From the NCBI GenBank assembly GCA_003150515.1, contig QALW01000044.1:22707-86706 (forward strand): a stretch of DNA of 64,000 nucleotides, in the 5' to 3' direction. The DNA comes from Selenomonadales bacterium (lineage in GTDB: Bacteria > Bacillota > Clostridia > Christensenellales > QALW01). The translations under genes were made by a program, and so were the position numbers. The notes beneath the pieces were generated by a model. That model was given only the letters and a program-made list of their open reading frames with translations. It was not told the origin of the DNA and did no database searches. The first letter of the stretch is position 1. Each line of letters opens with the position of its first letter. Shown here piece after piece: positions 58,901 through 64,000 of this stretch.

Positions 58901-59441
58901 TATAGCGCAAATAGGCTACGAGCTGTATTGCAGATTGGTTAAAGAGGCGGTAAACGAGGGCATGGAGCAATCGCCTAAGCGCCCGGAAACCATTGTGGAG
59001 CTTAAGGTGGACGCGTATATAAGCGAGGACTATATACGTTCGGAGGCCCAAAAGGTCAATGCGTATAAGAGAATAGCGGCCGTGGAGGATGAAGCGGATA
59101 AAGAGGATATTCTGGAAGAGCTTATAGACCGTTACGGAGATCCGCCCCAATGCGTGCTCAATCTTATAAATATAGCATATATGCGTTCTCTGGCTTCGCG
59201 CGTTGGCATAACTCATATAACGCAGCGCCCCGACGCCATCGTTATGCGTTTCGACGCCTCTCTGGGAGTCAATTTTGAAGGGCTGACCCGCGCTCTCTCA
59301 GTGTTGGATAAGCGCGCGTCCATTTCAGCCGGAGATAAGCTGGCCGTAATATACAGAACGCTGGGCGTGGATTCGGCTGATGCCGTAACTCATATTGTTA
59401 AATTTCTTGAAAACGCTTTGAGCGGAGAGAAACAGGATTGA
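55938..59441 (+). CDS. mfd: Transcription-repair coupling factor
   Basis: 1167 residues from ATG 55938 (AAGGTGG just upstream; longer frame from 55902 lacks a site). Domains: UvrB-like N-terminal part (SAGIDALLYNLMPPSVW, RGGIADVFPAG), the RNA polymerase interaction (CarD-like) domain around 495-560 (GDYVVHDNYGIGVYKGITKI), and a SF2/RecG-like translocase with Walker A GDVGYGKTEVA (about 651-661), DEEQRFG (about 750), and TATPIPRTL. TRG/C-terminal parts end at 1167. It removes stalled polymerase and recruits UvrA. It is followed by PrsA-like foldase genes, a common arrangement. Confidence 0.96.
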   Translation: MNEIFFAPIMEDAEIIRLSDSVGQGQSPCAVFGVSDSQKAHLASAVSGGRPILFITWSNERAERAAEDMEIYLGRETAVLPAREAIPGVRAGSGQSTMERAQTICRLLENVDVLSAGIDALLYNLMPPSVWRSAVIRLDHSSRISPAALRSRCLKMGYQDAETVVQPGEISIRGGIADVFPAGWDNPLRIEFFDDEIDSMRLIDAATQRSVKRLDSAVITPAGEFCAGDLKKAGALLRAQLAAYEKKARRNNPQGAEEAQNIFQPVIDALDSGAPAADDELFPYFYSEYTSILDFLPDDVLVVLDEPRRIRERADNAAMEYSEIFKEQLIKGRVLPLHAEYLRPYDQLLAKLKEKTLLSMQSITASCRDISPQAVFTLSARSMQSFQNSPSLLAKELTGLRINKFKTLLCAGGENKARRLVTELESLNVYAQYVSDLSLKPAPGEIFVLPCRISRGFEYTEARMSLISEGDIFSASRSQRPIRRAKRRDGASIADVMELKAGDYVVHDNYGIGVYKGITKIKTDGVYRDYITINYQGTDKLYVPAEQLKLVQKYMGGEDAVPKINKLGSKEWAGAKARAKKAIRDMTDELIALYSKREAAQGYAFSADTPFQRNFEDDFPFTETPDQLKAIDEIKHDMESSRVMDRLLCGDVGYGKTEVAMRAAFKAVMDGKQVAFLSPTTILAQQHYNTMAARMLPYGVRLDVLSRFRSPRERKQVLSGLREGSIDIVSGTHALLAKDVAFKDLGLLIVDEEQRFGVAHKERIKQLKSSIDVLTLTATPIPRTLHMSLVGVRDMSVLDSAPEERYPVQTYVAEYSRLMVRDAILRELSRGGQVYFVYNRIQGIETFAQNLKELVPEARIGIGHGQMPEGELEKVMLEFYDGGFDVLLCTAIIENGLDIPRVNTIIVYDADKFGLSQLYQLKGRVGRSNRIAYAYFTFRPGSVLTETAEKRLNALREFTDMGSGFKIALRDLEIRGAGNMLGGEQHGHIAQIGYELYCRLVKEAVNEGMEQSPKRPETIVELKVDAYISEDYIRSEAQKVNAYKRIAAVEDEADKEDILEELIDRYGDPPQCVLNLINIAYMRSLASRVGITHITQRPDAIVMRFDASLGVNFEGLTRALSVLDKRASISAGDKLAVIYRTLGVDSADAVTHIVKFLENALSGEKQD

Positions 59442-59530
59442 ATTGAGAGGCTTTTATGGCCCTGCGAGCGGTCTGAGGGGCGCATAAATGAATAAATCGT
59501 TAAAATATGCGTTAAGATTGCTTAATTGAC

Positions 59531-59559
59531 TTGAAAAATTAGCGGTTATAAATTATAAT
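59531..59559 (+). promoter_or_regulatory. Sigma-A promoter for the first PrsA-like gene
   Basis: TTGAAA (59531-59536), 17-nt spacer, TATAAT (59554-59559). A small GCCGG/CCGGC hairpin with TTTT follows at 59569-59587, in the leader. Confidence 0.65.
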
Positions 59560-59624
59560 AGTCTTTGTGCCGGCCTGTCCGGCTTTTGCAAGGCACATAT
59601 AGTAAGAAAGGCGTGAATTCAAAT

Positions 59625-60959
59625 ATGAAAAAAGCTGTTGCACTTGCCGTGGCGGTACTCATGGCGGCGGGTATTTTTTCAGGATGTACCCTTGTCAAGG
59701 TGGATGCCGAAGCGGATGGCAATAGAGTGGTAGCCGTTGTCAACGGGGAAAAGATATTAAAAAAAGACTGGTATTCGGTATACTATATGTATTATATGTA
59801 TTACGGCTCTTCTGCCAGCGAAGAAACGTTAGAGCAATTAAAGACCATTGCGCTTGATTCCCTTATATATCAGACGCTTTGGGAACAAAAGGCCAAGGAA
59901 GCGGGTTATTTTGAATTTACAGACGAACAGCGCGCCCAGGCCCGGGAAGAAGTAGAAAAGGAAATGGAAGAGGAAATCCAAAGCAAAGCGGACGAGATGA
60001 AGGAAGCGGTTGAAGGACAGTCCGGATATGAAAACATGGATTTCTACGCCGAGGCTAAGGCCGCTTATGAAAGGGATATGGAAGAGGGCGGCTATACCAT
60101 TGACGATTTAGTACAATCCAAGCTTGACGAGATGGCGTGCAATAATTACAAAGAGGATTTATTAAAGGATATCGGCCCTCTGGAGGCGGATATAGTTGCG
60201 AAATACGACGAGCTGAAGAAGGAGCAGACCGAGAGCTTTACTGATTCAGCCAAAGACGATTATGTCAGCGCTTTTAATGACGGTACGATAATAGTAAAAA
60301 ATCTGGCGGGATATAGCCTGGTGCAGCATATTCTTGTCAACTTTGACGAGGACGACCAGGATAACATAACAAAGCTTTATAAGGCCATGACCGACGCCCA
60401 GAGCGAAGTGGATGAAAAGCAGGAAGAATTGGACGAAGCCGAGGACGAGGATAAAACCAAGCTCGAAACTGAGCTGGAGGAATTGAAGCAGGAGCTTGAG
60501 GACGCTACCAAGGCGTATGAGGAAGCTGCGAAAGAGGCCGCTGAAAAGATTCAGGAAAAGACGGATGAGATTTATGAATCAGTTAAGGATGCGGATGAGG
60601 AGAAGTTTATAGAGGTGCTGGTGGAGAAAACGGACGATACCGGCATGAATACTGAGGAAGCGGCTAAAAAAGGATATCTTGTAGGGGACGAGGACGGCAT
60701 GATACAGGAATTTCATGACGCGGCTTTAGCCCTGAAAGAGGCGGGAGATATTTCCGAGCCCGTGCTTGGACCGTACGGATATCATATAATCCGCAAGATG
60801 GAAGATATACCGGAGGGCTTTGTGGAACTGGATAAAGTAAGGGATGAGATTAAGGATTCATTGACAACCACTATGCGGGATGAGAAGTGGTCCAGCTATC
60901 AGGAAGAATGGTATAATGCGGCCAGCATAAAGAAATATAATAGCGCAATGGATATTTAA
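59625..60959 (+). CDS. PrsA/SurA-like parvulin lipoprotein, copy 1
   Basis: 444 residues from ATG 59625. Lipoprotein signal with FSGC lipobox (Cys21). N-terminal SurA-type chaperone region (VVAVVNGEKILKKDWYSVYY), helical up to 225, then a parvulin (PpiC) domain that starts with LVQHILVNF. This domain is interrupted by about 85 residues of highly charged coiled coil (SEVDEKQEELDEAEDEDKTK region) before EKFIEVLVEKTDDTG, GYLVGDEDG, EFHDAALALKEAGDISEPV and GPYGYHII. It folds secreted proteins or isomerises prolines outside the membrane. First of three tandem relatives downstream of mfd. Confidence 0.87.
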   Translation: MKKAVALAVAVLMAAGIFSGCTLVKVDAEADGNRVVAVVNGEKILKKDWYSVYYMYYMYYGSSASEETLEQLKTIALDSLIYQTLWEQKAKEAGYFEFTDEQRAQAREEVEKEMEEEIQSKADEMKEAVEGQSGYENMDFYAEAKAAYERDMEEGGYTIDDLVQSKLDEMACNNYKEDLLKDIGPLEADIVAKYDELKKEQTESFTDSAKDDYVSAFNDGTIIVKNLAGYSLVQHILVNFDEDDQDNITKLYKAMTDAQSEVDEKQEELDEAEDEDKTKLETELEELKQELEDATKAYEEAAKEAAEKIQEKTDEIYESVKDADEEKFIEVLVEKTDDTGMNTEEAAKKGYLVGDEDGMIQEFHDAALALKEAGDISEPVLGPYGYHIIRKMEDIPEGFVELDKVRDEIKDSLTTTMRDEKWSSYQEEWYNAASIKKYNSAMDI

Positions 60960-60978
60960 AAGCTTGCATTCGTATTAG

Positions 60979-61009
60979 AAACGGGCGGCCCCGTGCGGCC
61001 GCCCGTTTT
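60979..61009 (+). terminator. Rho-independent terminator after PrsA-like copy 1
   Basis: AAACGGGCGGCC stem with its complement, 6-nt loop, then TTTT; 20 bp after the stop codon. Confidence 0.85.
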
Positions 61010-61056
61010 GGTATTTATATAGGGAGCGGAGAACAAATAAAGAGCGCGCGGGGCTT

Positions 61057-61213
61057 GCCCGCCCGCCCCATGTTCCATTTTTGGGGCTTAAGCCCCAAAA
61101 ATGGAACATGGGGCAAAAAGGAGGCCGGCCTGCGGCCGGCCGGGGCCCGGCGCAGATTTTTTCATATGCCGGACTGAAGGCGCGGGCCCTTTTTATATAA
61201 AGCCCACCCGCCC
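61057..61213 (+). repeat. Composite hairpin element, family A
   Basis: TGCCCGCCCG edge; perfect 24-bp palindrome with TTAA centre (61066-61113); spacer CAAAAAGGAGG; CCGGCCTGCGGCCGG; an irregular third hairpin bounded by GGGCCC (61143-61148 and 61183-61188); edge CTTTTTATATAAAGCCCACC. It lies between PrsA-like copies 1 and 2. Confidence 0.82.
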
Positions 61214-61285
61214 CGCGCGGAGCCGCGGCGGAGAGGAAAAGCCGGGCCGGGCTCAGGGGGCCGCGGCTGAGAGAAAGGACGGAAG

Positions 61286-62689
61286 ATGATAAAAAAGATA
61301 TTTTGCTTTATAATGATAATATGCGCGGCGTTTTTAAGCGCATGCGCCCAGGCGGATTCTCCAACGGAGACGTTAAGCCCGTCTGCCGTTTGGACAACCG
61401 GGGCGGCGACGGCGTCATCTTCGGCGGGGGCGGAATTGGACGGCTCATTGCCTGTCGCCGCGATTAACGGCAAGAGTATAACCCGCGGGGAATGGCTTCA
61501 GGTATACCAGAATTACTATTATATGCTGGTTTATTATTATGGAGTGGATCCTTCCACCGAGGAGGGCGCTCAGACTTTGGAGGAATATAAAACGCTGGCG
61601 CTGGATTTATTAATTGCTCAAACCCTCCTTGAGGATTATGCACGAAAGGAAGGCTATACCCAATATACTCAGGCGCAGAGGCAGGAGGCTGAAGAATACG
61701 CCGCGGAGCAAATAAACAGCCTTATAGAGCAAAAGAAGCAGGAGCTTGAGGAGGCCTATACGGGCGAAGAGGAAATTGATTTTTTTGAGCAGGCGAAGCA
61801 GAGCGTCGAGGAGGAGCTGGCTAAAGCCGGCAAGGACATTCAGAGCATTGCGGAAGATTATCTCCTTTCTGACGCTATGGATCGCTGTTACGAGGATATC
61901 GTATCCAAAGCGGCTGTAACTGAGGAGGACATACTGGAATATTATAACGCTTTGGTTAAAGAGCAGAAGGAATATGACGCGGAAGAATTTGTGGCTTTGT
62001 TTAATCAGAGCGAAGAGGGAATATTATGCTATATTCCTGAAGGCTATATGCTGGCCCAGCATATACTAATAGGATTTGAGGAGACTGAGCAGCTAACCGT
62101 TATGAGCGCTTATCAGACTGTATATTTTGCAGAACAGGATATAATAGCCAAGCAGACCGAAATAACAGAGGCGGCCGAGGAGGATAAGGCTGAGCTGGAG
62201 GCAGAACTGGCCGAACTGGAGGCGGAGCTTAAAACGGCCCGGGAAGAATATGCTTCGGCGCTTGAACAGGCTTCAAAGAGCATACAATCCAAGGCTGTGG
62301 AGATATATAAGCAGGTCCGCAACGCCGGCGCGGACGTCTTTGAAGAGACGGCGCTGGAACAGAGCAGCGACGCGCAGGGCCAGGAGAGCCTCAGCGCCTA
62401 TCTGGTTGGGGAAGGAGACGGCCTTATAACCGAATTTCACGACACAGCTCTTGCCCTTAAGACGGACGGGGAAATTTCTGAGCCCGTGCTCGGCCCGTAC
62501 GGTTATCATATTATCCGCCGGGTTAATGAGCTGAATCCGGGCATGGTGCCCGTGAGCGAAGTGCGCCAGGAAATCATTGCGGCGCTTAAGGGAGAAAAGG
62601 AAACAGAGCTGTTTGATAAGACCCTTGAGGCCTGGAAAGAGCAAAGCGAGATAATCATTTATGCTGAAAATATGGTTTATTCGGCTTAA
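61286..62689 (+). CDS. PrsA/SurA-like parvulin lipoprotein, copy 2
   Basis: 467 residues. Lipoprotein signal with FLSAC lipobox (Cys20), then a Ser/Thr-rich linker and the same plan as copy 1: VAAINGKSITRGEWLQVYQN, a helical chaperone region, parvulin domain beginning MLAQHILIGF, a coiled-coil insertion (EITEAAEEDKAELEAELAEL region), then AYLVGEGDGLITEFHDTALA and the almost identical SEPVLGPYGYHIIRR. Ribosome site GAAAGGACGG. The spacer before it holds a terminator and a composite hairpin element, so it may have its own promoter, which I could not locate in the GC-rich gap. Confidence 0.87.
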   Translation: MIKKIFCFIMIICAAFLSACAQADSPTETLSPSAVWTTGAATASSSAGAELDGSLPVAAINGKSITRGEWLQVYQNYYYMLVYYYGVDPSTEEGAQTLEEYKTLALDLLIAQTLLEDYARKEGYTQYTQAQRQEAEEYAAEQINSLIEQKKQELEEAYTGEEEIDFFEQAKQSVEEELAKAGKDIQSIAEDYLLSDAMDRCYEDIVSKAAVTEEDILEYYNALVKEQKEYDAEEFVALFNQSEEGILCYIPEGYMLAQHILIGFEETEQLTVMSAYQTVYFAEQDIIAKQTEITEAAEEDKAELEAELAELEAELKTAREEYASALEQASKSIQSKAVEIYKQVRNAGADVFEETALEQSSDAQGQESLSAYLVGEGDGLITEFHDTALALKTDGEISEPVLGPYGYHIIRRVNELNPGMVPVSEVRQEIIAALKGEKETELFDKTLEAWKEQSEIIIYAENMVYSA

Positions 62690-62720
62690 AGTCTAATTGA
62701 GAAATGGAAAGGATGAAAGC

Positions 62721-64000
62721 ATGAAAAAAGCGGCGGCCTTTATAACAGTGGTGATTCTGGCTCTTATTATGACGGCCTGCGACAAGCCTGAGGATAATAA
62801 AGAGGGCAATCCGGTCGTAGCGACTGTAAACGGCGAGGCTATATATAAATCCGAATGGGAGGAGATTTATCTTAATTATAAACAGATGCTCATTATTTAT
62901 TCGGGCATAGACGCCTCCACCCAATCGGGGATAGAAACGCTGGAGGAATATAAGACTATAGCGCTGGACGCCTTAATCAGAGCGCGCGTTGTCCGCCAGC
63001 AGGCCGATTCTATGGGGCTTTTGGATTTTTCGGCGGAGGAACGCGCCCAGGCGGAGCAAAATGTGCGCGAGGCTATGGAAGAAGATATTAAAAATTATGC
63101 GGAGGAGCTTAAAGAATCTCTGCCCGGCAAATCGGATGAGGAATATTATGCCCAGGCTAAACAGGCCTATGAAAGGGATATGGCCGATAAGGGCGAGAGC
63201 ATAGAGAGCAGGGCGCAGACGCTTTTGGAAAGCGAAGCGGAGGACGAGCTTTTTAATATTATAGCGCAGTCGGTTATTCCTACCCAAGAGGATATAAGCA
63301 ATGAATACAACAGCCTGCTGGAGAAACAGCGCGCGCTTTATGACGAGGAAATTAATCAGTTTTTCAATGATTATGCCGCCGGAGAAACGCTGATTGTATA
63401 TGTGCCTCATGATTATGTTAAAATGCAGCATATTTTAATTGCTTATCCTTCCGAGCAGCTGGATAAAATTCAGAATTTATATATGGATATATATGAGCTG
63501 GAGACTGAATTAAAAGAGGAAGAGGATGAAGAAAAGCGCGTCGAACTGGAGGAAAAGCGGGCGGAGCTGGATAAGCTTATGCAGGAAGGCGCGAAGCTCA
63601 TTCAGGAAGAGACGGACCAATTGGAGCAAAAAGCGCTGGCGGCGGACAGAGATGAATTTATCCAGATGGTGGTTAATTATACCGACGATACCGGCCAAAA
63701 TACCAAACAGGCCTGCGAGAGAGGATATTTGGTGGGGGAAGGGGATTATATTGACGAGGCTATACGCCAGGCCGTGCTTTCCCTTGAGGAAGGCGAGGTG
63801 AGCCAGCCCGTGCTTACGGTAAACGGCTATCATATTGTGAGGCGGGATTCAGTGCTTAAAGGGGGCGCAATTTCATTAGAGAGCGTTAAAGAAAAGCTGA
63901 CTCAGCAGCTTACGGCGCAAAGAGAAGAGGACGCCTGGGAAAATTCTGTTGAGGAATGGATAAAACAGGCTCAGGTTGAGCGTTTTGATGATATATACAG
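62721..64000 (+). CDS. PrsA/SurA-like parvulin lipoprotein, copy 3 (3' end outside window)
   Basis: The frame from ATG 62721 stays open to the window edge (426 complete codons). GGAAAGGATG provides the ribosome site. Lipoprotein signal with MTAC lipobox (Cys20). VVATVNGEAIYKSEWEEIYL, helical region, VKMQHILIAYPSEQL, then a shorter charged coiled-coil insertion (ELETELKEEEDEEKRVELEE region) and RGYLVGEGDYIDEAIRQAVL followed by EVSQPVLTVNGYHIVRR. Only 31 bp separate it from copy 2, so these two form an operon. The C terminus cannot be seen. Confidence 0.87.
   Translation, partial: MKKAAAFITVVILALIMTACDKPEDNKEGNPVVATVNGEAIYKSEWEEIYLNYKQMLIIYSGIDASTQSGIETLEEYKTIALDALIRARVVRQQADSMGLLDFSAEERAQAEQNVREAMEEDIKNYAEELKESLPGKSDEEYYAQAKQAYERDMADKGESIESRAQTLLESEAEDELFNIIAQSVIPTQEDISNEYNSLLEKQRALYDEEINQFFNDYAAGETLIVYVPHDYVKMQHILIAYPSEQLDKIQNLYMDIYELETELKEEEDEEKRVELEEKRAELDKLMQEGAKLIQEETDQLEQKALAADRDEFIQMVVNYTDDTGQNTKQACERGYLVGEGDYIDEAIRQAVLSLEEGEVSQPVLTVNGYHIVRRDSVLKGGAISLESVKEKLTQQLTAQREEDAWENSVEEWIKQAQVERFDDIY

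Overview
The window looks like chromosome from an anaerobic Bacillota (Clostridia-type) bacterium, probably an uncultured gut or sediment lineage. Evidence: Bacillota-specific genes (darA c-di-AMP receptor next to holB and ricT, type III pantothenate kinase with an ECF-type vitamin transporter, DegV, a YdjI/YdjG/YdjH-like set, PrsA-like lipoproteins after pth-mfd), several 4Fe-4S ferredoxins, a split ferredoxin-linked glutamate synthase, L-lactate dehydrogenase plus malic enzyme, strong AGGAGG ribosome sites and sigma-A promoters. Species cannot be fixed from the sequence.

Layout. 1-4.75 kb: split glutamate synthase operon (amidotransferase end, FMN/Fe-S core, ferredoxin, FAD reductase, GXGXG domain). 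4.9-16.5 kb, mostly minus strand: a large lipoprotein of unknown family, rluB, a cupin regulator with an acyl-CoA synthetase, htpG, hom, coaX and an ECF S-component. 17.1-27.6 kb: a compact block of phage head and packaging genes (small and large terminase, portal, probable scaffold, HK97-type capsid, connector, P22-gp10-like stabilisation protein, LysM coiled-coil protein) without integrase, replication, lysis or recognisable tail genes. 27.8-35 kb: a small membrane/zinc protein, ldh and malic enzyme, a secreted SH3 protein, a CotH-kinase lipoprotein. 35.8-43.3 kb: T-box-like leader plus ileS, an RNA methyltransferase, a pseudouridine synthase, an SDR, a DegV protein. 43.4-45.1 kb: an AT-rich sigma factor with a long extra C-terminal region. 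45.5-47.9 kb: darA-holB-ricT and a ferredoxin. 48.2-51.7 kb: SPFH/zinc-ribbon/TPM envelope-stress-like module. 52-59.4 kb: an unknown protein, glmU, pth, mfd. 59.6-64 kb: three tandem PrsA/parvulin-like lipoproteins, the third cut by the window edge.

The most unusual structure is not a gene. Many intergenic gaps hold a composite element of two or three consecutive, often perfect hairpins in a conserved frame (CCCGCCCG edge, a CAATAATGAGG- or AAGGAGG-type spacer, a short GGCCGG hairpin, a second long hairpin sometimes with an ATGTCCG loop, and a CTTTTATATAxxCCCGCCCGC edge). The frame repeats, but the long stems differ completely from copy to copy while staying self-complementary. Copies also lie inside the phage block. 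A second, about 30-bp repeat family (core CTCCTTTAAAGGGCGGGGCG) is scattered in the same gaps.

Functions were assigned by reading translations and motifs; no database search was possible. Start codons were moved where ribosome-binding-site spacing argued for it.
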